Below, one piece after another: positions 1-6,068 of a DNA stretch of 6,634 nt. The notes under the pieces were generated by a model. The model did no database searches, was not told where the DNA came from, and saw nothing but the letters and a program-made list of their open reading frames with translations. Made by a program: the position numbers and the translations under genes. Each line of letters opens with the position of its first letter. The first letter of the stretch is position 1. This stretch comes from Planctomycetaceae bacterium UBA2972 (lineage in GTDB: Bacteria > Planctomycetota > Planctomycetia > Pirellulales > Pirellulaceae): NCBI GenBank assembly GCA_002348315.1, contig DEAW01000010.1, positions 1 through 6,634 of the forward strand, read 5' to 3'.

Positions 1-1268
1 TTTTCCTCACCTTCCTGGACACTCGCTTTAATACTTTGTTGCAATGATCGAATGTCATCCGGTTGGTCTCCATTTTCACCTTCAGGTTTATTTGGAATCC
101 CAAAATCGGGTGGGGGGGGCAGTTTTCCTTCTCCTTCAGACGGAGTCTTTTCCGTTTCGCCAGTTTCAACGGCAGGTTGAGTTTGACCAACAATGGGGTT
201 GGCCGGAATCTGTTCGGATTGGTCCTCGTTCTCGTTAGGATCAGCCTCTACCGGAGATTGCGCGATCGTGGCTGCGGCGGCTGGATTGGTGGAAACCATG
301 ACGTTCGGAATCGCATATCCGGCATAGCCGGACTGCCGAAACCAGGCCAGTGGCAGCGCCATCTGGAAGTTATCTAAGGAATCGGAATTAAGTTGAAAAC
401 TCAGCGTCTCAACGATTTTGCCGCCGGCGGGAATGACTCGGGAATCCAGCATGGTTTTCAGTGGGGCAAGGCCATGCGTTCCGTTACGAGCCAATGGCAA
501 ATAGGGATCGACTTCCTGGGAATCGCTGGTGACCGCTGACTTGCGGTTCACACTAACCTCGTTGGAACTGTCCAGATTTTCGGTTTCCAGCAACACGTTC
601 ATCGTAAACTCTGTGGATAACGGTTGCCCGTCAACCACTTTTTCGGAACGGGTTAACCAGACGTCGGTGATTCGCATTTGAACCTTGCCGTTTGCAATCC
701 GCGTTTTGGCTTTGGAGGCATCGCTATAGAAGCGGATTTCACGGAATACTTGTTCTTCCGGAGTCTCGGTTGCGATTGGTTGGGGGGCTGGGGTTGGTGG
801 AGTTCCATTCGAGGCTGGCTGAGTACCTGCGGTCGCCTGTGGCTTTTCTCCATCATAAGTAACGTAAAAGAAACTACCTAAACCGGCAACCACGAGAACA
901 CCGAGGACCGTGAAGACCCAGGGCATAGCACTTTTGCGGCGTCGTTTGTGCTCTCGGTATTCCCGGCTACTTTCGATAGCGGCGGTGACAGGGACCTGTG
1001 GAGACGGCGCAACTTTATAAGCAAACTCCGTGGCTTTAGGGATCGCAACGGCTTCTTCGTTCGCTTCTTCGATGACCGGCGGTGGCTGTAAATCTTCTGT
1101 TTCAAACAGGCCTTTAACACGTGAGGCCTCGGCCCAACTACTTGCTCCCTCTTTTTGAACAAGAGTATTGGGAGTGATTTGTCCCACTTCAGCTAATAGC
1201 TTCAATGCTTTTGATTCAATTGGGCCGTGTTGGTCGTCACCAACTCGATAAAACCATTTTGAAGCCAT
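1..1268 (-). CDS. GYF_2-domain membrane-anchored protein (3' end outside window)
   Basis: The frame opens at ATG 1268 and stays open to the left edge, giving 422 residues with no stop. TGAGGA (1275-1280) lies 6 nt upstream of the ATG and supports this start. Residues about 1-55 read as a GYF_2 (DUF4339) domain: a WFYRVG start at 5-10, then HGPI (14-17), a G-I-x-P turn and EGASSW (40-45). An acidic linker follows. Then come a basic patch (HKRRRK, 107-112) and one hydrophobic segment (about 117-138), as expected for a membrane protein with a cytoplasmic GYF domain. After a Pro/Thr-rich linker, residues about 172-326 look like a beta-rich extracytoplasmic domain, faintly like DUF4352-type Ig-like domains. 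The remaining tail is acidic and Pro-rich, low-complexity sequence. Function is unknown; GYF-type domains generally bind proline-rich peptides. It lies 117 bp downstream of the oleC-like gene and probably has its own promoter. Confidence 0.85.
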   Translation of the reverse strand, partial: MASKWFYRVGDDQHGPIESKALKLLAEVGQITPNTLVQKEGASSWAEASRVKGLFETEDLQPPPVIEEANEEAVAIPKATEFAYKVAPSPQVPVTAAIESSREYREHKRRRKSAMPWVFTVLGVLVVAGLGSFFYVTYDGEKPQATAGTQPASNGTPPTPAPQPIATETPEEQVFREIRFYSDASKAKTRIANGKVQMRITDVWLTRSEKVVDGQPLSTEFTMNVLLETENLDSSNEVSVNRKSAVTSDSQEVDPYLPLARNGTHGLAPLKTMLDSRVIPAGGKIVETLSFQLNSDSLDNFQMALPLAWFRQSGYAGYAIPNVMVSTNPAAAATIAQSPVEADPNENEDQSEQIPANPIVGQTQPAVETGETEKTPSEGEGKLPPPPDFGIPNKPEGENGDQPDDIRSLQQSIKASVQEGEE

Positions 1269-1334
1269 GAACTTTCCTCAATACTGAATTACTTACCATT
1301 CGACGTTCATCGATTTGTAATTTACCTTCTATTT

Positions 1335-1364
1335 ATTATCGGGATATAGGGCGAAGAATTCCAA
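1335..1364 (-). promoter_or_regulatory. Candidate sigma-70-like promoter for the GYF_2 gene
   Basis: On the minus strand, TTGGAA (1359-1364) and GATAAT (1335-1340) are separated by 18 nt. They match the -35 and -10 consensus at 4/6 and 5/6 positions. Transcription would start near 1328, giving a leader of about 60 nt before the ATG at 1268. The position in the gap after the oleC-like stop codon fits independent expression of the GYF_2 gene. Consensus matching alone is weak evidence, and planctomycete promoters are poorly defined. Confidence 0.35.
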
Positions 1365-1373
1365 CGCCCTTTT
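1348..1373 (+). terminator. Hairpin with short T-run in the oleC/GYF gap
   Basis: AGGGCG (1348-1353) and CGCCCT (1365-1370) form a 6-bp stem around an 11-nt loop. On the plus strand the stem runs into TTTT (1370-1373). On the minus strand, where the flanking genes lie, it is followed by TATATCCC, which is not a proper U-tract. It could still end the oleC transcript weakly or block antisense transcription into oleC. It overlaps the candidate promoter of the GYF_2 gene, so only one of the two readings may be right. Confidence 0.25.
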
Positions 1374-1385
1374 AGATTCATGACG

Positions 1386-3059
1386 TTACAAACCAAGTTT
1401 TTCCTGAGCCCAGACGGCCAGTTTTTCGCGGAATATCTTTGCGTTGTGGCGTATGTCGACCGGTAACGCATCACGAATCAGGACATGCTTGATACAGGAT
1501 GTGAGTGCATGATTCTCGGCAAGTTCTTTTAATTCCTCTACGAGATGCGTCTTTTCTGCGGCCTCCATCGCTCGGAATTCCTCCCAACACTCAACGATGA
1601 TGGCTGCTTCTGCCACTCCCTTGTCTTCAACTCGGACGACTGCAGACCGGTAGATTTTGGGGTGTTGATTGAAGATGGCTTCGGTGGGGATTGTGAACAA
1701 TGTGCGATCAGCAAGTTGGACTCGATGGCTTTTTCTTCCACAAAACCAGAATCGTTCCATGTCATCCAGATAGCCAACGTCTCCCATCCGATGCCAAAAC
1801 GAATCACCATCGTTAATCTTGTGAAGTCGTGTTTCTTTTTCATGCGTAACATAATGTGAAGTGACAACCGGACCACGTACGATCAATTCCCCAATTTCAC
1901 CGTCAGGCAGTTGCCTGGCATCCTCAATATCAGCTAACGCTCCGTCCTGGATTTCAATGACTCGCCATTCAATCCCCGGGAAGTGTTCGCCCACGCAGGT
2001 TCCTCGGCCAGTGGCAGACTTGGCTGCAGTTTCTTCGAGTACTTCGGTGGCGCTAATGGATGCAACCGGTAAGGATTCGGTGGCGCCATACGGAGTATGC
2101 ATTTCGCCGTCAGGAGCCATCGCATTGCGAATACGCTGAAGTACTCGCGGAGGAACAGGAGCACCCGCTGAAAGCACTCGGCGTAATGAAGGCATTTGAA
2201 TATCCTGAGTCTCACAATAGCGTCCCACGGTTTCCCATAATGCCGGAGACCCAAAGGACTGAGAAATCTCCCAATCCTGAATCGGTGTGATGATGTTGTC
2301 GGGCGTGACGTTGGCGGGCCTGGTTGGATCCATATCGGGAAGGATCGTGGCAACTCCCATCGCTGCATTGAAGAGTCCAAAAAGAGGAAAGGCTGGTAGA
2401 TCCTTTTCGCCCACTTCAATGTTGTACTGCTGTTGGATCTGTAGGACCTGATGGTAAAAGTTCTGATGGCAATAGTGGACACCTTTTGGAGGTCCGGTGC
2501 TCCCGGTTGTAAATATGATCGCGGCTGAATCTGAAGCTGCCGCCTGAAACGGAGTGAAATCGGAAAGCGAAGTCTGCCGGAGTTGCGCGGCTGTTGGGCC
2601 GCCCCAAAACCAGCGTTTACCGACGGTAACATTTTTTCGAGCAGCGGGGAATTTAAACCTGAGCAGCGTTCGGATTGCCTGAACCAGGCTGATACCAATA
2701 AAGCCTTCGGTCTGGACTCGTTGTAAACAGTGAATCATGTTTTTGCGTCCCATGCCGGGGTCGATCAGGACGGTTACCACTCCCGCCTTGAATAACGCAA
2801 ACACCCAGGATACAAACTCGCAACTGGGGGGAATCATTAAAGCCAGCCGTGTCCCCGGTTTAATTTCCATCGCCTGTAAACCGGCGGCAAGGCGTGAACT
2901 GTCTTCGTCTAACTGCTGAAATGTCATGCAGCGATAGCGTTGGTCGAGTGCAAGTTCCCGACGATTCCATCTTCCGGCAATGGGTTCGGCAATTGCCAGG
3001 GCATGGGGTTGTTCTGTAGCCTGCTGCTTTAACAGCTCGGCAACGTTTAAGTTGCTCAT
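1386..3059 (-). CDS. OleC-like AMP-dependent ligase (olefin beta-lactone synthetase family)
   Basis: This 557-residue protein is a full-length member of the ANL (acyl-CoA ligase / adenylation) superfamily. It has the phosphate-binding loop TTGSTGPPKG (184-193), YGATES (324-329), the ribose-binding D427 in GDVGY, the hinge region GRKSHRV (441-447) and the C-terminal catalytic lysine K541 in NAKIFREKL. Segments DMDPTRPA (242-249), FGSPALW (269-275), SAGAPVPP (297-304) and TPYGATESLPVA match, from memory, the signature of OleC. OleC uses ATP to turn a 2-alkyl-3-hydroxy fatty acid into a beta-lactone in long-chain olefin synthesis. Many databases call such proteins 'fatty acid CoA ligase family'. 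No oleA, oleB or oleD lies in the window, so the substrate is unproven. GGAG (3068-3071) lies 8 nt before the ATG, inside the upstream ATP-grasp gene. The ATG overlaps that gene's TGA by 4 bp (ATGA), which implies translational coupling. It ends with TAA. Confidence 0.88.
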   Translation of the reverse strand: MSNLNVAELLKQQATEQPHALAIAEPIAGRWNRRELALDQRYRCMTFQQLDEDSSRLAAGLQAMEIKPGTRLALMIPPSCEFVSWVFALFKAGVVTVLIDPGMGRKNMIHCLQRVQTEGFIGISLVQAIRTLLRFKFPAARKNVTVGKRWFWGGPTAAQLRQTSLSDFTPFQAAASDSAAIIFTTGSTGPPKGVHYCHQNFYHQVLQIQQQYNIEVGEKDLPAFPLFGLFNAAMGVATILPDMDPTRPANVTPDNIITPIQDWEISQSFGSPALWETVGRYCETQDIQMPSLRRVLSAGAPVPPRVLQRIRNAMAPDGEMHTPYGATESLPVASISATEVLEETAAKSATGRGTCVGEHFPGIEWRVIEIQDGALADIEDARQLPDGEIGELIVRGPVVTSHYVTHEKETRLHKINDGDSFWHRMGDVGYLDDMERFWFCGRKSHRVQLADRTLFTIPTEAIFNQHPKIYRSAVVRVEDKGVAEAAIIVECWEEFRAMEAAEKTHLVEELKELAENHALTSCIKHVLIRDALPVDIRHNAKIFREKLAVWAQEKLGL

Positions 3060-3988
3060 CGAATTTGCTCCATCCCATTCTCCGTTAGATGGGTTTGATG
3101 CTTCATGATTCGATCGACGAGAAATCGTGTGACTTCAAGGCCAATGTCTATTCCGCTAACCTGAGTCAGTTCACGCCAGCCGGGTACTGCATTGACTTCG
3201 AGTACGACGGGCTTTCCCGTAGCGTCAAAAACGATATCCACGCCGGCTATTTCGGCTTGGCATATATCAGCAGCTTGCCGGGCGACTGCAAGCAAGCCTT
3301 GCTCGGCATCATACGGCTCTCCAACACCTCCTAAGGAAATATTAGTACGCCAATCATTGGGGTTACTACGCCGCATGCAGTAGGTTTGCTCCCCCAGAAC
3401 AAAGATGCGAATATCGAAACCGGCATGATCGATAAATCGTTGCAGGTAAATTATGCCTTCAAGTTGTTCGAGCATTCGAAAAGCCCGGATTGCCAAAGCC
3501 GGATCTGAAACTCTGGTAATCCCTCTCCCTTCACCACCAAAAACAGGCTTGATAACGACATCACCGCCGAATTCTTCAAAGGCCTGCATGGCGTCATCTG
3601 CGGTTTGGCAAACGGTCGTTTCAGGGACAGCGACGCCGGCTGTTGCGAGCAGCCCCAGACTCAAATATTTATCGACCGCGATTTCGATTGACCGTGCGCA
3701 GTTTAAGACGAGTCCTCCGGCCTGCTCAAAAAGATGCAGGGCATTCATTCTGAAGATCACTTGTTCGAGTGAACCTGGTGGCATCGTCCTTACAACCACG
3801 GCGTCAAAATTTCCGAACCGCTGTTCATTCGAGGTGAATGTCGGCGGTCGACCGGTTTGTACTTGTGCCTTAATCGTCGTGAAGGGTAGCGACTGAAATT
3901 CAACGGTATTGTCTGCCAGCAAACCGGCAGTACGCTGGAGGTCGCTAAAGTACCAGGAGTTCGGATTACCAAGAACTGCGATTTTCAT
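3056..3988 (-). CDS. ATP-grasp ligase, RimK/MptN-like (putative alpha-L-glutamate ligase)
   Basis: This 310-residue protein has an ATP-grasp fold of the RimK type. The N-terminal pre-ATP-grasp domain begins MKIAVLGNP. Nucleotide-binding lysines are K107 (in DKYLS) and K147 in the loop VIKPVFGGEGRG (145-156). DIRIFVLG (192-199) and NISLGG (216-221) follow. The Mg-binding acidic set is D251 (GVDIVFD), E264 and N266 (LEVN). RimK-like enzymes join glutamate or another amino acid to a carboxylate through an acyl phosphate. Relatives include MptN, which adds glutamate to H4MPT, CofF (F420), MfnD (methanofuran side chain) and the ATP-grasp gene orf17 of methylotroph H4MPT clusters. Its place 50 bp after mch suggests a role in C1-cofactor synthesis, but the exact substrate cannot be read from the sequence. 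No good Shine-Dalgarno sequence is visible before ATG 3988, and no better in-frame start was found. Confidence 0.87.
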   Translation of the reverse strand: MKIAVLGNPNSWYFSDLQRTAGLLADNTVEFQSLPFTTIKAQVQTGRPPTFTSNEQRFGNFDAVVVRTMPPGSLEQVIFRMNALHLFEQAGGLVLNCARSIEIAVDKYLSLGLLATAGVAVPETTVCQTADDAMQAFEEFGGDVVIKPVFGGEGRGITRVSDPALAIRAFRMLEQLEGIIYLQRFIDHAGFDIRIFVLGEQTYCMRRSNPNDWRTNISLGGVGEPYDAEQGLLAVARQAADICQAEIAGVDIVFDATGKPVVLEVNAVPGWRELTQVSGIDIGLEVTRFLVDRIMKHQTHLTENGMEQIR

Positions 3989-4038
3989 GATGGACTGGTT
4001 TACGCTCGGGGGCTCAGGTGTTGCCAGCTAGCCTCAAA

Positions 4039-4983
4039 CTAGAGACCAAAGGATTGCTCAAGGACCTCGGCATTGAACTTTCCAAATCGAAAGTACCGTC
4101 CTGTTTTCAGGTTGTTGATATTGATTACGGCCGGGCTGAAGAGGTGGGGGTCGATCTTGTAAAAGTCGTGATCGTATTGTTGGAAAATTTCAATAAATGG
4201 TCTGCCATAATCGTTGGAGGCAGAGCTGGGGATTTTCTCGCCGATCTGCTCAATCGCAGCATCTTCTGCCTGAACCCAGATCGTGACTTCACCGCCATAT
4301 AGGATGGCATCGTTGGTGCGTCCGATTCCTGCCAGGTCATCTGCTGTCACCGGAGGTAAGGGAGCGACTCCGGATCCGGAGGTAACACAGGATAAGTCGA
4401 ATCCTAATTCATGCATCTTGTGCAAGGCTGTTTCCAGCGATCTAGCAACCACTTGCACCGTGCCTGCGATGCTCGCGGTTGGTGCATATGCCAATGTGAG
4501 TTCGCTCGGAGAGACCTGGCACGAGGAAGCGATTAATTCACAAACCGATGGCGTCGGTTCGCTTCCTGATTCAATCACTCCGACGACGTGTTGAGGATTT
4601 TCGATGAACCCAATGTCATTGAAAAGTTCTTCTTTGCCTGCGGCAGCTCGCATTGGCCCACTTCCCATGCCGAAGTAATCGTCGGTGGCGAGTTGCCAGC
4701 CGGCATATTGACTTGCCATGCAGGCCCGGACCGGGTGATCGCTGTCAATTTGAACGGCCAGTGCACCGGGGAAATTGCCAGCCGATCGGGTATAGGAAAC
4801 ATGCGCAAGTCCTGACAGACAGATTTCAGCAAGGATTCGCCCCGCTTCCAGGCCTCCGACCACGTCAACACCCAGGTCAATTAGGTGAGTACCTACGGCA
4901 CTGGTTTTGGTGGATACTTTGAGGTCACCAGCCAGATCGGTTAGTGCATCGGTTATGTATTTAGCCCGCTGATTTAAATTCAC
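4039..4983 (-). CDS. mch: Methenyltetrahydromethanopterin cyclohydrolase
   Basis: The protein (314 residues) hydrolyses N5,N10-methenyl-H4MPT to N5-formyl-H4MPT in the cytoplasm. This is a step in the oxidation of formaldehyde to formate through tetrahydromethanopterin. Family landmarks are ASQYAGWQL (90-98), MGSGPMRA (106-113), APTASIAGTVQVVARSLE (167-184), SGSGVAPLPPVTADDLAGIG (202-221), GRTNDAILYGGE (221-232) and DPHLFSPA (278-285). R181 and E184 have the same R-x-x-E spacing as the catalytic Arg/Glu pair described for archaeal Mch. The length fits the family (roughly 310-325), so the gene looks intact. The start is GTG, with a strong AGAGGA 7 nt upstream. It is the first gene of a three-gene minus-strand unit with the ATP-grasp ligase and the oleC-like gene. 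No fae, fhc or mtd gene is in the window, so the rest of the pathway must lie elsewhere. Confidence 0.95.
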   Translation of the reverse strand: MNLNQRAKYITDALTDLAGDLKVSTKTSAVGTHLIDLGVDVVGGLEAGRILAEICLSGLAHVSYTRSAGNFPGALAVQIDSDHPVRACMASQYAGWQLATDDYFGMGSGPMRAAAGKEELFNDIGFIENPQHVVGVIESGSEPTPSVCELIASSCQVSPSELTLAYAPTASIAGTVQVVARSLETALHKMHELGFDLSCVTSGSGVAPLPPVTADDLAGIGRTNDAILYGGEVTIWVQAEDAAIEQIGEKIPSSASNDYGRPFIEIFQQYDHDFYKIDPHLFSPAVININNLKTGRYFRFGKFNAEVLEQSFGL

Positions 4984-4990
4984 CGCAGAT

Positions 4991-4996
4991 TCCTCT
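4991..4996 (-). promoter_or_regulatory. Ribosome binding site fixing the GTG start of mch
   Basis: Minus-strand AGAGGA sits 7 nt before GTG 4983. It decides for this non-ATG start: the encoded MNLNQRAKY start fits Mch, and no in-frame ATG is found nearby upstream with a comparable site. Confidence 0.7.
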
Positions 4997-5095
4997 GTAT
5001 GGAGAGAATGGAGTTACTTCATGATAGCTGGTTTCAAGTGTTTCCGTGATTTTTGCCGGGAAACAAGTTGAGGGATTTCCGCATACTCAATTAAA

Positions 5096-5122
5096 AGAGT
5101 GTATCTTTAATAAAGTCACTCT
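5096..5122. repeat. Nested inverted repeat upstream of mch
   Basis: The outer arms AGAGTG (5096-5101) and CACTCT (5117-5122) are perfectly complementary. They enclose a second perfect pair, CTTT (5105-5108) and AAAG (5112-5115), around a 3-nt centre. The dyad is AT-rich inside and centred about 125 bp upstream of the mch start. On the minus strand it is followed by TTTTAATT, so it could act as a weak terminator or attenuator in the mch leader. It could equally be a protein-binding operator in the divergent region. Confidence 0.4.
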
Positions 5123-5224
5123 ACTGATTCGCCGTCGGTTGCCGCTCGTTCGGATTCCCAGACAAAGTCCGTACAGAAGTTGCATAGGAATGTTTACGAT
5201 ATCTGCTGTTTAGTTACTGGTAAA

Positions 5225-5255
5225 CCCGCAGCACGCATCGAGCAGTGTTTGCGGG
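5225..5255. repeat. GC-rich inverted repeat upstream of the DinB-like gene
   Basis: CCCGCA (5225-5230) pairs with TGCGGG (5250-5255). The stem continues with CAC/GTG across a small internal loop and leaves a loop of about 10 nt. It lies about 80 bp before the DinB-like start and has no T-run on the plus strand. It may be a leader hairpin or simply chance structure. Confidence 0.3.
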
Positions 5256-5333
5256 CTCGTCGGGCGATGAATGTAACTATCCATTGTGAATACGTTGTTA
5301 GAGCCAGAAGCGTTATTGCTGGAAAGTTTTGTT

Positions 5334-5825
5334 ATGTCTCAAAAAGACCGTCTCCTAAAACAGCTTCATGCAGCAAGAGGATATAGTACGAAACTATTAG
5401 CGGACTTCGATAGTGCTGAATCCTGGACTCACCAACTACACGAAGGGAGTAATCATGCTCTGTGGTTTGTGGGCCACATGGGAACGACAGACAATTTCAT
5501 GCTGTCTCTGGTGCGGCCGGAGTGGAGTGAAACCAACGAACAATACGGTTCTCTGTTTGGGTTAGGCAGCCAGCCCTCTGCGAATATTGAGGATTATCCA
5601 CCCGTTGAGCAGGTCCTGGGGTTTATGCAGGATCGCCGGGAAAAACTGTTAGCCACGCTGGAATCGATGGACATTCAGCAACTCGAGGCGGAAACTCCTG
5701 AGGGAGCTCCGGCATTCATGCCGGATAATGCATCTGTATTTGAAACAGCGGTTTGGCATGAAGGACTACATTCGGGGCAGTTGTCATTGCTCCGTCGTAG
5801 TTTGGGATTTGAACCGCTTGTATAG
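5334..5825 (+). CDS. DinB_2-like (YfiT/DinB superfamily) metal-binding protein
   Basis: From ATG 5334 the protein has 163 residues, the usual size for the DinB/YfiT four-helix bundle. The metal-binding histidine triad is recognisable: H48 in the second helix (WFVGHMGTTDN, 44-54), plus H142 and H146 in WHEGLHSGQLSLLRR (141-155), which is the typical late-helix HxxxHxGQ motif. Members include thiol-dependent S-transferases and damage- or stress-induced proteins, but most are uncharacterised. No substrate can be assigned here. The frame extends upstream to a GTG at 5286, but that codon lacks a ribosome binding site. ATG 5334 has GGAAAG (5321-5326) 7 nt before it and gives the expected N-terminus, MSQKDRLLKQL. 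The gene is probably monocistronic: it diverges from mch and is followed by the ffs promoter. Confidence 0.82.
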   Translation: MSQKDRLLKQLHAARGYSTKLLADFDSAESWTHQLHEGSNHALWFVGHMGTTDNFMLSLVRPEWSETNEQYGSLFGLGSQPSANIEDYPPVEQVLGFMQDRREKLLATLESMDIQQLEAETPEGAPAFMPDNASVFETAVWHEGLHSGQLSLLRRSLGFEPLV

Positions 5826-5872
5826 TCGTCCGCTCAGGATCAGATTCCAGGTTTTCACACAGAATCATCTCC

Positions 5873-5901
5873 TTTAGGCACTTGATGTTTATCGGGATAA
5901 T
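5873..5901 (+). promoter_or_regulatory. Candidate promoter of the SRP RNA gene
   Basis: GATAAT (5896-5901) matches the -10 consensus at 5/6. TTTAGG (5873-5878), at 17-nt spacing, is a weak -35 (3/6). The predicted transcription start is near 5908, just before the base-paired RNA begins (5915). That agreement is the main support. It may also drive dnaX by read-through. Confidence 0.4.
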
Positions 5902-5927
5902 GCTGAGAATTGAAGCAGTAGTGTTAT

Positions 5928-6051
5928 CCGGATGTCCGGCTGTCGTACCATGGTGCTCGCAAGGGGGAGCCGTGAACCGAGTCAGGCCTTAACCGGAGCA
6001 GCTCTAAGCGGGGTACTCTTGTGCGAGTACCATGGTGCGACAGGCGTCTGG
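5928..6051 (+). ncRNA. ffs: Signal recognition particle RNA (4.5S-like, small bacterial type)
   Basis: This is the RNA scaffold of the signal recognition particle. It binds Ffh and directs nascent membrane and secreted proteins to FtsY. The conserved domain IV core is visible at 5972-6012: GTGAACC, then GTCAGG (5981-5986), the apical loop, AGCAGC (5997-6002) and CTAAGCGG. The closing helix is strong. Bases 5941-5960 pair with 6023-6042 over 20 consecutive positions, with only two G.U pairs. Past a 4-nt bulge (5936-5939), 5928-5935 pairs with 6044-6051. Weaker pairing continues outward to about 5915/6064. The ends are therefore uncertain: a family model may report only about 5940-6043, while the transcript may cover about 5908-6064. 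There is no sign of an Alu domain. It lies directly upstream of dnaX, a linkage also known in Bacillus. Confidence 0.9.
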
Positions 6052-6068
6052 ATTACACTGCTGTGGTG

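Larger units (their letters stand above)
4984..5333. other. Divergent intergenic region between mch and the DinB-like gene
   Basis: About 350 bp with no supportable gene. It should hold the promoters of the mch unit (leftward) and of the DinB-like gene (rightward). I could not find a -35/-10 pair with correct spacing for either. The only near match for mch is a lone TATCAT on the minus strand (5021-5026). Two inverted repeats lie here and are listed separately. Short open frames on the plus strand have no ribosome binding site and no recognisable domain. Confidence 0.6.

Noticed and set aside
63..377. 104-residue open frame on the plus strand
   Set aside because: It is opposite the GYF_2 gene, whose frame is open for 422 codons with a good ribosome binding site. 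This one has neither a site nor a domain.
1934..2698. 254-residue open frame on the minus strand
   Set aside because: It lies wholly inside the oleC-like gene in another frame. It shows no domain, and the overlapping frame has all ANL motifs.
3453..3896. 147-residue open frame on the plus strand
   Set aside because: It is antisense to the ATP-grasp gene, which carries clear catalytic residues. This frame has Ser/Pro-rich, unpatterned sequence typical of a shadow frame.
5021..5026. TATCAT as a -10 element for mch on the minus strand
   Set aside because: It matches 5/6, but no -35-like hexamer lies at 16-18 nt spacing and there is no extended -10, so it is not reported as a promoter.
5131..5170. 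Bases resembling a tRNA T-loop (GTTCGGATTCC)
   Set aside because: No flanking T-stem pairing and no anticodon or acceptor arms could be found around it.
5286..5333. Upstream GTG start adding 16 residues to the DinB-like protein
   Set aside because: No ribosome binding site near GTG 5286, whereas ATG 5334 has GGAAAG at good spacing and gives the expected family N-terminus.
5180..5386. 68-residue open frame on the plus strand before the DinB-like gene
   Set aside because: No ribosome binding site or recognisable domain, and it runs into the DinB-like gene in a different frame.
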